The translations under genes and the position numbers were made by a program. The notes beneath the pieces were generated by a model. It saw only the letters and a list, made by a program, of their open reading frames with translations. It did no database searches and was not told the origin of the DNA. Shown piece by piece: positions 12,430 to 24,990 of a stretch of 64,000 nt of DNA. Each line of letters starts with the position of its first letter. Positions within the stretch are counted from its first letter, which is position 1. This stretch comes from Mesaphorura yosii (Eukaryota; Arthropoda; Collembola; Poduromorpha; Tullbergiidae): NCBI GenBank assembly GCA_009869945.1, contig WIXG01000035.1, forward strand, positions 62,001 to 126,000, in the 5' to 3' direction.

Positions 12430-15400
12430 ATGCCTAGTCGTCTCTTCGTAATTTTCTACTCTCTGCACGTATTATCATGTTCCGCAAGCTCCCAAACGAT
12501 TTTTGATACTCGCTATCCAATTATAATCACCGACCAGTTCAAGCATTCACGTCATCTGTCTTCGCCATCATCCCATTTTGGATTCAGTGTGGCTCTGCTC
12601 AAGCCGCTTGTCAATCATTCGCCGACAAATGGTTACCCGCAGTCTTGGTGAGCGTTCAAAACTGCATGCTATAATGAGAAAGCGCGCAGGTGGTTTGACG
12701 CTCTCAAACAATTTAAGGTTACTAATCGGTGCACCGAAGGGAATATCGAACGATCCAACGTACCCACCTGGCGTGATTGAAACTGGCGTGGTTTGGCGTT
12801 GCAGTCTTGGTTCGAAGAATTCTGAGACGTGCGAAATATTTCAGCTCGATCCAGCACCCGACGGTAAAAGCCAATAAAACTTGAGCGTTTATGTAAGTCA
12901 CACGCAGCTCACTTTGTTAAACTGAATTAATATTATGTATTTCAGAATCTAAGGAGCAGTGTAGCTACAAAAGTTGTAAAGACTATCCCGTGTTCGAATC
13001 TAAGAATCAGTCATGGGTTGGTGCATACATGGCGTCTGTCGCTGTAAGTGACGCTAGCCGAATGGACGCTTCAGGACGCGTCGCGACATGCGCTCACCGT
13101 TGGACTCGAGGGGGGGATACATTTATGAATGGCCTCTGCTACTTCTTTAACCACAACGATATTAATCAACTTGATACGTCCGAGAAAGACAATTTCATGG
13201 AAGGCAGAATCAATTTGAAGACGTTTCAGCATAGGCTGATTCCCTTCTTTGAAAACCATAACCCGAGACAAAAATGTAAGTGTATCATCGCCTTCGTGGC
13301 CCTTTATCGATTACTTTGAATTTCATTCGAATTATATGCAGCCAATCAGAATCAGTACTTCCAATTGACCAAGTACAACACGCATAACAACGCACCAACG
13401 AGCACAAACAGTGAAGGTGTGAAGTGGGCGGTTGGTCAGGCTGGAACTTCTTTTCATATGTTTAACGTAAGAGATTCGAACAACATGGAATTGGTGATCG
13501 GTTCTCCGGGCGTGTATATTTGGGCAGGTAGGGCTGGAATATTAAGGCTTCGAACATTTAACTCTTGATGACGATTTTGTTGCAACAGGAGCTGTCGTGC
13601 GGTACCAGGACGGAAAACCAATTCCGGGCGCAGGCGGCTCTGTGGAAAGGCAAAACGCTAACGGCAGCAATACTTTTCGACAGTATATGATAGCACAAAG
13701 AAAAAATTCTGACACGCAACACTGGTACGACTATTTTGGTAAATCATCTTCATTAATTTTGACGACTGTCATCAGCAATAGAGAATCATGTGCCAATTTC
13801 TTGGCAACAGGGTACGCGGTTACATCCGGCTACTACAACATTTCGATGAACCAACTCCTGTACGTTGCTGGCGCACCTCGAAGTAACTCGCTCCAGGGTG
13901 AAGTTGTCATCTTTGACTTCCCGGAAAATAATGATGGAGCAATACAAGAAAAACTCGTCCTACAACAGACGAGACAGGGTGATGAGGATATGGACAAGCA
14001 AACAGGATCATATTTCGGCTCAGTGCTATGTACGGCGAACTTCAATGACGATTCTTATGATGACTTGTTTGTTGGTGCTCCACTTTATAGCAAGCACCCC
14101 TCGCATTCGTCACACTTTGGCAATGATAATTATCAGTCCGTGGAAGGAGACGAGGGCTGCGTGTTTCTGTACATGTCCGAGAAGCAATTCGTGAGTAGTA
14201 CAACTGTCTCATTTTCTAGTGTCAGTATGTGTACCTTTGCGTTTCGCTATAACACGTAAATTACAGACAGGCGACGCTGCACCGTTTCGACTAATTGGAG
14301 ATGATGTGCCTGGAGCTCGATTTGGATCTGCAATCGCTGGCATTGGCGACATAAATGGCGATGGATTAAAAGGTAAGTGTAAGGTGTACGATTCTGTGTT
14401 CCATAAATAAAAATTCTAAATCCTCAGACATCGCCATTGGAGCTCCTTACCAGAATGAACGGTCTGGAGTCGTGTACATTTACTTGGGACGCATCTACAG
14501 TCCCAGCCAAATTGTGCTGAATTGGAATCAAAAAATATCGGCCTCTGATTTCACGTCTGTGAAACTCAGAGGCTTTGGCATTTCCATTTCGAATGCAATG
14601 GACATTGATGGAAACCAGACTCCAGGTATCAAAATGGATTGCGCTTTGGAGGGATTAAGAGAAAGAGAAGACTGCAGTTGAAACTTGAAACTCTATTTCA
14701 GATATTGCAATTGGCTCTTATGAATCCGACCAAGTCGTTGTACTTCGAACGAGGCCATCAATTGCAATCGACGCTAGAGCAACTTATGAGCTGTATCAAG
14801 GAAGTCAGCACAAATCCTTTTCCGTCTTGCCAAAGACGCAGCAAGTATTTACAATAAAATCTTGTGTTCGTGTGACTGTCAAATTTGGAAGACCTTCGCA
14901 GTCTGTTTGTAAGTTCAAGACGTAGTATACACATAAAAGTTTGCCGATTACGTCATTCCGAACTAAATTTCAGCTCTGAAAGTTATTTTGGCCTTCGACG
15001 AAAGATACAAACGATTTTCATTGAGGAAAGTCTCTAGTAACCCACCATCAGTCAAACTTTCCAACACAAGCTTTGAGTACTCCGAAACTCTGGTAGTCGC
15101 TGCAGATGCAGATTACAGATGCACCGATTTTGAAGCCACGAGACTAAATGTAAGCTTGAGCACGAGAATATTGCTGGCTACTTTTAAGTTACTCATTTAT
15201 TAACTATGTGCTGCATTAGGATTATCCTGAGCACATGGCTGACAACATCCCACCTGTAAAAATCGAATTAAAAGTTATTCAAGAGGACCAATTCAACGGT
15301 GCAAATTCCACCTTGACACGCCATCACAAAATAACAAATGCTCCTCCGCCGACTACGTCGCGAGTCGCTCGTTTGAATATTCCGATAGTCGAAGTTCTAA

Positions 15401-17528
15401 ATAACAATCAACCAGGTTGGATAGTTGGCTCATTGTAATCGTTGTACTGTGACTCTGTCCTTATGCAAGCGAAACTTCAGTCTGTCATTGCTCATACCTC
15501 TTTTATGACTTATGACTAGATTTCAATGACTTCTGCCCAGAGTGCACCTATCACACTCAAGAGCAATTTGAGTCCAGTCTTCCAATTAGCAATTGCATCG
15601 ATCGTGACTGCAAACCAAACCTGAGAATTACTGGCGGATTTCTGGCAGATGCAAACAATGTTGGTGACAGATTTATTGACAAGTATGAAAAGAATGTATT
15701 CAATTGTGCTATGCTCGCATTGACTTATTCATCCGATGGCTGTATGTCACACTAGATTCATTATTGGCTCGAGTAAACGGTTGGTTTTATTCATGACAAT
15801 TCAAAATGACGGCGATGCTGCAAGTTTGCCAAAACTGAACATCAGGTGGACAAAGCCAGGATTGAAAACAGGTCTGCGCCCACTGGAATGCCAAGACGAA
15901 ACGTCCAGAACTTCTGGCTCGTCAGAATCGACCCTCGTATGCAGCATTGGGCAAGTGCTCAGAAATGGGCGAAATGTAAGACTAACTTCTAATCAAACTG
16001 CAAAAAATTGAAACTCCTTGTCTTTGCAGAGGACGCTTCAAATTGTGTTCGACATGAGCGACGTGTTCGCTCGTGATTGGCAGGAAAACCTGCTAGTTTA
16101 TGCTGAAGTCTCCACTGCGAAGGACAATTCTCACAAGACAGATACACCACAGCAATTTGCAGTGTCACTGATTTCCGATCCGAATACGAGAGTCAAAGTT
16201 ATTGCTTCAGCCACGAAGGAGGTCTACAACCTGAATTCACCGTTTGACCAGTTTTATGAAGTAAGACGCGCTTATTTTTGTAGGTTTGCTGATACAGCAA
16301 ACCAACCAACAGCAGCAACCAGCAAGTTTTGATGATCATCAACTTGCTTTGTTCTTATTCTGTAAGGCATACGTTGACGGGATGACGCCTGTGACTTCCC
16401 TTGCAGTGAAATTCAAAATTCCCTTTTATGCCGATATTAACGGGCAGACCGAACAGATAGTACGCGTTACACGATTCTCACAGCCAAGGCAAGGCGCGAG
16501 CCGTGCCAGAATCCACTGCGACGTCCCAAAAGAAGCGCTCAGTCCTCAAGTCAAAGACTCCGATTCTAGTCGTCGGCCTTCGCTCCCGCCTGTGAAAGGT
16601 GACAAAGGCGCAGTGAGTGTGGATTACGTCGACGAAGAGATCATGCCAAAAGGAGAGCTTGAGATATCGGGAAAGAGGAAGCGTGATACCTCTCCGCGAC
16701 TGATGAAACGAAGCGGCGATCTCACAGTTCCAGACAAGGACACAATATTGCTCACATGTGACGATGAAACAAATAATTTGAGAACAGATTGCTTAGAAAT
16801 TCAGTGTACAGCCGAAAATGTTGCGCCGCACCCGAACATACTGATTTTTAGCTTCAGCTTGGCTATGATGAATAATACCGCACGTTAGTACATTTTAATT
16901 CATTGTCGTAAACTCTGTAGTTTTACGAAATATTGAAGTGAATTATTATTAACTTGCATTTAGAGGCACTGCTGGACTTCAGAAGCAAGAATTCAATCTT
17001 ATTCAGATCTCACGCAGTGGCGGAGTTAGTGAGAATTCGGGATTCAGACTCTGATTCTGATTCTGGAGAGACAATCATTTATACCGTGCAAAGGAGCTTG
17101 GGTGTGGCCGGATGGATTTACATTGTGGCTGCAATCGTTGGATGCAGTGTCCTCGCACTCATCATATTCATACTTTACAAGGTTTGTGTAATGTAGCTAA
17201 GTATGATCATAATTCGTGGTTAATTTGACAGACCTATATTTTATTTCTCTATCCAGATTGGATTTTTCCGGCGTGAAAAGAAAGAAAAGCTTAACGAATT
17301 GAAACAAGAAGTGGTAAGAGTCTATTTGTATTTGACATAGTCCTTTAAGATTTGCTTAAAATTTGAATTTTGCACATTTTGTAGCTGCGTCAAAGCCTCA
17401 GGAGCAGAGTGGAAAGCATGCCCCAAGCACAGCAGGAACAAATGGAAGAAAGCGATGACCTCGAGACACCAAAGAGTCTTTCCAGCTCCAGTCTGAATCA
17501 GAGTCAAGACGACATCACCAATAAATAG
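12430..17528 (+). CDS. Integrin alpha subunit (first of a tandem pair)
   Basis: This is a type I membrane receptor that would pair with a beta subunit to bind extracellular matrix. The ATG at 12430 opens a signal peptide (MPSRLFVIFYSLHVLSCSA). Many exons encode the seven-bladed FG-GAP propeller, with repeats such as LLIGAPKG, ELVIGSPGVYIW, DDLFVGAP and the calcium loop DINGDGLKDIAIGAP, and no inserted vWA (I) domain. Thigh and calf regions follow. A basic KRKRD plus LMKR stretch at about 16671-16716 is a likely furin site that would give heavy and light chains. The membrane segment (WIYIVAAIVGCSVLALIIFIL) is followed by GFFRR at 17260-17274, the variant of the GFFKR clasp. A run of Asp-Ser pairs lies just outside the membrane near 17040. 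AATAAA is at 17605. The ligand class cannot be told by eye. Confidence 0.93.
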
Positions 17529-17855
17529 TCTAAGGGCATCGGTCACACAAGATTTAAAAAAAGTCGTAGGGTGTCTCAAATTCTTTAACTTTACTATTTC
17601 GCAGAATAAAAGTTGTAATTTGCAAAACCTCGAGATGACTAATTGCTTGATTTAATGTAATTTCGAAGCAGAGGAACGAATATGACCAGCCTATATCATA
17701 CGCTCGAACGAGAGCGGAAGTTGTGGGATAGACATAAAAAACATCAATTTCCTTACAAGTATTTCAGCTGCAATTTGGCTTATTCAGATGATTTTAAATT
17801 GTCGCTGGTGGTATTTGGATTGACTAAGTGACTCACATTTAAAGTCCAGGCTAAA

Positions 17856-20800
17856 ATGCGGTCCGACGTCCTTTTGATTAGTCTAGGATATTTTTCACTG
17901 AATTGCCACGGTCAAGTTAGCCTTCCTCAGGAAATTAGGAGCTCCACCCAACAAGGTCACATTGATCAGTCAAATGCAATTTGCATTTCCAATTTGTTTA
18001 CAAATGATGGGTTGGGCCACTTTGGCTTCTCCGTTAGACTGATTCAAAATGAAGGACGGGAACCCCAAAGCTGGTAAACTATCGAAACTGAATTTTTAGA
18101 AAAACTGTCCCTATTTGACATTTTGCATTGTGTGGCAGGATTTTTATTGGCGATCCCAAAGGCAACTCCACAGATCCGACTTATAGAAAGAGTTCGTGGA
18201 GTATTAATGACCCGGGTGTTGTATGGCGATGCAGCCTCGGTCAATCAAATAAGGAATCCTGCCAAATAATGCATTTGGACCCTGATCCAGGTGAGCTCAA
18301 CTATGAAGCTTGTAAGACTCTGCAATGCAAATTGTCTGACTGAACAAATAATGTTAGTGTCGCCGCAAGTGTGTACTGGGGCATGTCCAGACCTTCCATC
18401 GGAGGATCGCGGCACTAGTTGGGTTGGTGGAATTATCGAGTCAAATAAAAACCGGTTTATCACGTGTGGCCACCGAAGAGGGTTTGGTCCAAACCCAGAT
18501 GACCTGAACTTTAACGGAATTTGCTACTGGTTCAACAAGAACACGATGTACCAGTCCTGGGATCCGAGTTCCAATGACCTCAACATTGATTTGGCCAGAT
18601 ACAACCATAGACTACTTCCACTTTATCAAAAACCGGGCACTACTCGTACGCAATCAAACCCCAGTAACATTTGTGGCTAGCGCTAAAAATTGTAAATTTT
18701 TTATTCGAACTAGGTTGGGGTGAATCAAATCAATTGTTTTACCTTGAAGGCCAAACTGGAAGTTTGGTTGATTGGGCTTTCGGGCAAGCTGGAATGTCCC
18801 TTCATCTTACAGCGAAGAATGAATTATTAATTGGTGCTCCTGGCGTACGACTTTGGACAGGTTTTGCTAGTTTTTGCGTTTGTGAGATTTATAATTTTGT
18901 CTAAAACTTTCTCTCGTCTGGTCACTGCAGGGACTGTTATAATATACCACGATGCGGACGTTCTCGATGCTGGCGTGAACCGATTTTGGTTGAACAGGTT
19001 TCAAGGGCGTGAATTCGCCAGGTTCACAGTGGCAAAGAGAGAAAATCAGCGATTTATCGGGCGTCATTACTACGAATATTTCGGTAACTGTCAATAACAA
19101 ATGAGTGTCGGTAAAAGGAACTGGAAAGACAAGAATGCGCTGACAAACTTACTCTCAGGTTACGCGGTCACTTCCGGAAGGTACCAGGCTGGAAGAGATG
19201 ACAAAGTTTACGTGGCGGGCGCGCCACGAGCACGTGCCCGAGGGAGGCCACTAATGGGCCAAGTGGTCATGTTCAGATTACCACTCCGCTATTTAAATGA
19301 GGACCCTATCGTTGAAATTAAAACTTTTAACGGTGATCAAATCGGCTCATACTTTGGTTCTGTTTTACTATCGGCGGACGTGACAAATGACGGATTTGAT
19401 GAGCTGTTTGTGGGCGCACCATTTTACAACACCGATTTCAAATCCGGACGAGCCAGGAGAGGAGACAACGACAAAGAAAGGGTCGGACGTTCTGACGACC
19501 AAAATACATTTCACACTTACTCTAAGTTCGGTGACCAGGGTTGTGTGTTTGTGTACTCATACGTAAGAACTTATGAGATTGGGCACTTTTCTTCATCTGT
19601 CATGCTGGCCTAACACTTTATCGGTTAGGGAAGAAGCACATCGGAAGTAACTCCACATGTCATTTATGGCTCAAACTCACCAGGTGCCAGGTTCGGAACC
19701 TCAATGATCAGTCTTGGGGACATAAATGAAGATTTCTTTAATGGTACACAATCCTTGCGCTTGAACTTGACCAAGGTATTTTATCCCTTGTTTAATTTAA
19801 AGACGTTGCAATCGGAGCACCTTACGAAAATGATGGAGAAGGAGCCGTGTTCGTTTTCTATGGACAGCCCAATCTTAACAACTGGAAATGGAGTGAGAAA
19901 ATAAGCCCACAGAAGTATGAAGGATTGCTTGCTCCAGGAAGTAAATTTCAAGGTTTCGGGGCCTCATTGTCCGGTGACATTGATGTTGATGGCAATTCCA
20001 CACCAGGTATGAATGAAATTGACTCCTCCTAACGTGGCACACCAAGTAAAGCAAGGCATCCGACTTTTCTCGTGTATTTTCAAGATTTGTCAATTGGATC
20101 CTACTTATCACAGCAAGTGTTAATTTTACGAACGCGGCCAACAATAAAAATTGAGGGTCGCGTTCAAGTAATTGGCCAAAATGGAAGACCGATTCAGACG
20201 GTGCCCGTTACTGTCACCAGCCTCAAAATCGAGTCATGCGTACGCTTCAGTGGATTGCACGCAGGCGGAACATTGCGTCAGTTAAACACATTTTCTAATG
20301 CCAGGTTGTAATTTCTATGATTAAAATTCAACGTTTTTGATTAGCAATGGAGGTTACAGTACGGGTTGATCCTCGGTTCGGAACAATTCAGCCGACTGGA
20401 GACAGCATGGGGACACTACGAGTAAAAGCTTACGAAGAACAGGTGTCCAGAGATTACAAGTGCACGATGTTCGAGGCGAATGTCAACAAGGTACCTATTC
20501 TTGTTTGTTCACTTGCGCATTAACCGTTTAATTTTAATTATATCTATCGTGGGCTAGATAATTGAAATTGACGAATCCCAAGCACGAGCACCGCCAATTC
20601 GAATTGAGCAGTTCGTCAGATACCGAGGGACCGACGCCAGCAACAATCGGATTTATCACTATAAAATTGTGAAGGGAGGCAATCAACTACCAGCTCTAGA
20701 TTTTGCGCCTGGTGGAGCAATAAGTAATGTTTTGACAACATTCGAGATTAACTCTCGGTTTTAATATTCCACTCGATTAGACTTTCAGGAGTTCTGTCCG

Positions 20801-22531
20801 AGATGTCCGTTTCCAACTTTTGGCGAGACTGTGTTGGATTTAGAAATTGCTTCTGAGTGTGAAGATCCGAGCAATTGCAAGCCTGAGCTAACTATTGAGT
20901 CATGGTTCGCTGTAGACGGAAACAAGGCCACATCGTAAGTACTAAAGTCATTTAACCACTTGTCACACTGAAATCACAACAAATCCTCTTGATCAGAATG
21001 GTATTGGACTGGAACAAGCGAATAACTTTGCATATTGTTATTAAAAACTCTGGAGAGCCAGCCTACAACCCAATGCTTGGAATAAATTGGAGTGAGTTGG
21101 TGGACAAGGATTATAGGCCGAGAATTTACTCGAAGTCTCAGGAATGCTCCGAAGAATTAATCTGCGCCCTGGGAAAATCATTGAAAGCCAACAAGCCGGT
21201 AAGCAAAGCTGGCATTGCTAAATACTCAGACAAATCACGGATTGAAATTGCAGAATAAGATGCTGCAAATTGATTTTGATCTCGACGGCCTGTACGCGTC
21301 GATGGCCACCCATAACCTGACCGTTGAACTCACCTGCTACGTTGGAAGCAGCCTCGTCGCCTCGACCGCCTTGACGCTCGACCTAAAGCCGCATTTTCGC
21401 ACAGTTCTCAACGGCGTATCGTCTGAAGGATTTGGATTTGACAATCCTTTCTCCCAGCAATATACCGTGGGTTCCTTCTGCTAATCTCATACTAGTGTAC
21501 TGATCACCTGAAGTTAATTATGTTTATTATCAAGGTTAATATTGAAGGCCCATCAGTACCAAGTACAATGCAGTTGACATTTAAGTTCCCGGCAGTTCTA
21601 ATTCGTGATGGAGTTGATCAAGAAATCATTTTGGTGGCTCCGCCAAAGGTAGGTAATTTGTCCCATGTAAAGTCTCAGTTCTCAGAAGCGAGATAATAAA
21701 TTTCTGGTCTGCATCCTCAGGGAAATTACAATTGTAGTGTTGACCCAACCTCGGGACATTTCTCAGACTTCGTCAAGTTTATCACGACGGACAACCTACC
21801 AACTGTGTTGCACAATGTCTCTTCGAGGGACAGTTCGATCTCCCGTCAAAGACGGCAAGCGAACGAAGTCATTAAGAATCAGAACGGGGACGCGACGGTG
21901 TTCTTCAGTTGTGACGACATTGACACAAAATGTCTTATTGTCCATTGTCTGATAAACAAGCCTAGCAAACGAGAGAATACTTTGGCCTTCGAAATGTCAT
22001 TAGTCAGCAATTCCACAGCGCACTTGGCGAAAAATGCAAGCACAATTGTGATTAGAAGCCACGGTTTCCTCGAGGTGTATACTGGCTCCAATTCTGAAAT
22101 AAGTGCAGAAACTGTGCTGTTAAAATCATTGTCAAAAGTTGGACACCCTGCGGAAATACCTTTGTGGATTTATATCGTCGGCGGCGTTGGTGGTTTCATT
22201 ATACTGGCGATAATTGTCGCTATATTATATTGGGTCAGTAAGATGAGACAAAACTGTCACATTCCTTAATTATTGTGCATAAATGCCATTGGTTGTAAAT
22301 TAATTTTTGTGAATTATCTACAGAGAGGATTCTTTCGCCGAGACAAGAAAGAGCAACTCGAACAACTCAAAGTTCAAGCTGGGGTACCACAATAGAAAAT
22401 AGTTTCAGTAGTGAATTAATCGTAATCAACACGCATGTTGTATTCTCTTTCAGATTCAGGATCATTTGCATGCTGCGAGTCAGCGTGCTCCATCATTTCA
22501 GGATGCCGGAAACAACGATGGATTCGAATAA
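17856..22531 (+). CDS. Integrin alpha subunit (second of a tandem pair)
   Basis: The paralogue starts 328 bp after the first gene ends, in the same direction. It has the same order: signal peptide from ATG 17856, FG-GAP propeller with ELLIGAPGVRLW, DELFVGAP, DINEDFFND and VAIGAPYENDG-type repeats, beta-sandwich leg, a RQRR furin-like site at 21844-21855, a membrane segment (WIYIVGGVGGFIILAIIVAIL) and GFFRR at 22327-22341. The third calcium loop has Phe where Gly is usual. Two tails are possible. Splicing at 22383 to 22454 adds about 25 residues ending DGFE; reading through stops within six bases of that donor. AATAAA is at 22573. Exon phases and many residues match the first gene, so this is a local duplication. 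Confidence 0.92.
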
Positions 22532-23442
22532 ACGCTGCTGCCAATGTAGTTTGTACAAAGGTGTTCGTTCAAAATAAAACAATGAATTTTCTGTTCAATG
22601 TGCTCGACAAATATTTCACGAGATTCAATTGAAGGGGCACGCTGAGACACGTGGAGTTTTGAAGTGCCGCATTTCTTCGCAGCGAGAGCGAATGAAAGAA
22701 GGAAAGAATGTGTGAATGTTCCAAACAAGAAATAGCGTTTATTTGCGATTAAAATATGACCGAGAACACGATGTCTTAGACCGGACAATACGGCATGTAA
22801 ATAGATTTCGCACACCCAGAATAAATAAAATCGACTATTCGCATGTTTATCACAGGGTAATACGCTGTGTTAGGACACACACGGCATTCCACGGTTAAAG
22901 CTTCTGTTTCACACCGCACACTGATATCCTATCCTGAGCCTGACTAAATTAAGCATAAAATCACCTCTTGAGTCACAGTTCAAAGTTAAAAGCATTTACC
23001 CCAGGCTACCGATTGGACTCTCATTTTTGACAACGATATCGAAGCAAAAACTTGCTGCACTGCGTTGAAAAGATTGCCGACGAAGACAAAACCCAGTATC
23101 ATTTAGCATAAACATAAACAGTGAACAATCGTATCAACTTATTGAGACTCATGTGATGCTGATACTTTAGTTGTATGAGTTTGGTAAATACGGAGCAGGC
23201 TAAAAGTTACAAAATCGCTCAAACAAGGAACACAAGATTCAAAATTGCAAGAAGTCCGGAGTTCCGATGATGAAGGGAGCTAACGATACCTTTTTGACTT
23301 CATCTTTAAATATTTCGCTAAATCTCTTATCGAGTGGCCTAATTAACAGGAATATAAAAACGTTACACATAAATAGTCCGAATATTTCTTGCCATGAATA
23401 AATGCGAAGTACAATTATTGTATTTAGTAAAAATAATCCGTC
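22532..23442. other. Convergent 3' intergenic region, integrin 2 / ceramidase
   Basis: The region contains the integrin 2 poly(A) signal at 22573-22578 and otherwise AT-rich sequence. No ORF with supporting signals and no repeat was found. Confidence 0.5.
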
Positions 23443-24557
23443 TTATATGAGATGTTGCTTGATCGAGTCAACTCCAATTTCGCTGAGAGACAACCCCTTC
23501 AGGCCAACGTAAGGAACACCGAGGAATTCGAAGCGATCTGTGGGCCAGTATTTGAGCTCGGGAAGCTGCTCTGGAACCTGCAAAAAGGGAGTAGTATTTA
23601 GAAGTAGTGAATTGCAACCCCCTCAGTCCAAGTACATACGCTATTCTTAGCATCGAAGTACGCAAAGAGTACACATCCAGTGTAAGCAGCGATAAAAATC
23701 AGGACATGCCAGACTGCGTGCAGATATGGGAAGTGGAGCGCAGACCACGTCTCGCAAAAGAGTTTGTCGTTTATCCAGCACGTGATGGCACAAATCCATA
23801 TGAACCCGCACCTGCTCCCAAGTCTTAATACTCTCGAATTGTGGCATCTAAAGTGTGCGGAACAGATTCGCAGATTATGTCAGGGTTCTGAGTCTGAGAA
23901 TATAGAATTTCTACGGAAAATTGCAAACGACTAACCCTTTCAGTTCTGTCGCCATCAGAATTCCCGCCGGTATGGCCAACGACATTAAAGCAAACGCATT
24001 GAATGCTGGCTGCACAAGTGCCAAGCCAGAACCAAACGTCGCAATTCCAAGAACACAAGCTTGAAATGCAGGCCTAAAATGGTTATAAATCATTCATCAA
24101 TTTCTCGGTAGCTCTTGAGGTGAGGTTGGTGAGCAAAAATGCATGAAAATCGTACCGATTCTTCTGAAAAAATGGTGGTAGAAATCTGTGCGGGAACCAA
24201 AGCGCGAATCCTGTCGCAATAACCCAGAGGATGGCGAGCTCATCGAGCAACTGTCCCAGAAGGCTTAAAGTGGCATGAAAATAGGCCGAACAAACACCAA
24301 CTATGAACAGCATGATCCAGATGAGATGGATGCCTCTATTGAAGCGCCGTCCATATGGACCAAAAAGGTGAATCAGCACTGGTGGCAGGGCGAAGAAGAG
24401 GACGTTGCTCACCTAGATTGTCGCAGACATGAAAACAACACTTTACTAATACGCCTGATAAAATAGTACTTACTGTGTTAGCGAATTCGGCAATGAAGGG
24501 CGAGTGGCTGTAGTTGGCTTCGCACCAGTCCACCGGCGAACTTCCAGGCTTCAACAT
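23443..24557 (-). CDS. ACER: Alkaline ceramidase
   Basis: This is a multi-pass ER/Golgi membrane hydrolase that cleaves ceramide to sphingosine and fatty acid. Exons end and start at 24474, 24412-24156, 24073-23936, 23847-23640 and 23577-23443, all in frame. From the ATG at 24557 the protein is 273 residues, the usual family size; an in-frame ATG at 24629 would add 24. Family blocks are clear: VDWCEANY and FANTVSNVLFF at the start, YFHATLSLLGQLLDELAILW with the Zn-site His, FCETWSALHFPYLHAVWHVL with the C-terminal His pair, and a tail EFLGVPYVGL. The catalytic Ser/His/Asp pattern of the CREST superfamily appears intact. A TATA-driven ORF faces the other way about 200 bp upstream. Confidence 0.92.
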
Positions 24558-24770
24558 AAGGAGGCCTTGCAACAGGAATTGGTTCTCAATTTTGTAACCG
24601 GCCTTGGCGTCAGCAAAAGAGTCAATCATTGTTGAAAGTGATTTGAGAGACTGCACGGGTGAATGCTTCAATTCAAGAAAAGTCTACTCCAACGCTGCCT
24701 GCTGGGCAGACGACGACGAACAAGTGTGACTGTGGCTGTTGGCAGCTGAGGCCTTGACATTGAACAAAAG

Positions 24771-24778
24771 TATAAAAA
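24771..24778 (+). promoter_or_regulatory. TATA box divergent from the ceramidase gene
   Basis: TATAAAAA lies 30 bp before the A-rich leader of the ORF at 24808. No perfect initiator is present; the nearest start would leave a leader of ten bases or less. Confidence 0.45.
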
Positions 24779-24807
24779 CAGAGCACTGTTCATTTGCACA
24801 AAAAATT

Positions 24808-24990
24808 ATGTCTGCAGCAACCTTCATGGGTCGTGCAATTGTCACCGACCCATCAGAATTTTGTAATTTTGACGCGAAAACGGGTATAAGAATGCATCTT
24901 GCAGGTCTTCGCTTTGAGGAACAAATTCCTCCGCATTGGCCTATGTGGAGTCGTTGTGTGTATCATTTTCTAACTGTCCTTGTCATATGA
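24808..24990 (+). CDS. Hypothetical 60-aa ORF, possibly a first exon
   Basis: The ORF opens with MSAATFMGRAIVTDP and includes FEEQIPPHWPMWSRC before a hydrophobic end and a stop. It lies directly after a TATA box. It may be longer: from 24992 an open stretch (containing CYATKCTCLIRRGLKIEE) runs to a strong GTAAGTG donor near 25056, but the gap between the two is only about 35 bp, short for an intron here. No family is recognised. Treat it as a candidate only. Confidence 0.3.
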   Translation: MSAATFMGRAIVTDPSEFCNFDAKTGIRMHLAGLRFEEQIPPHWPMWSRCVYHFLTVLVI

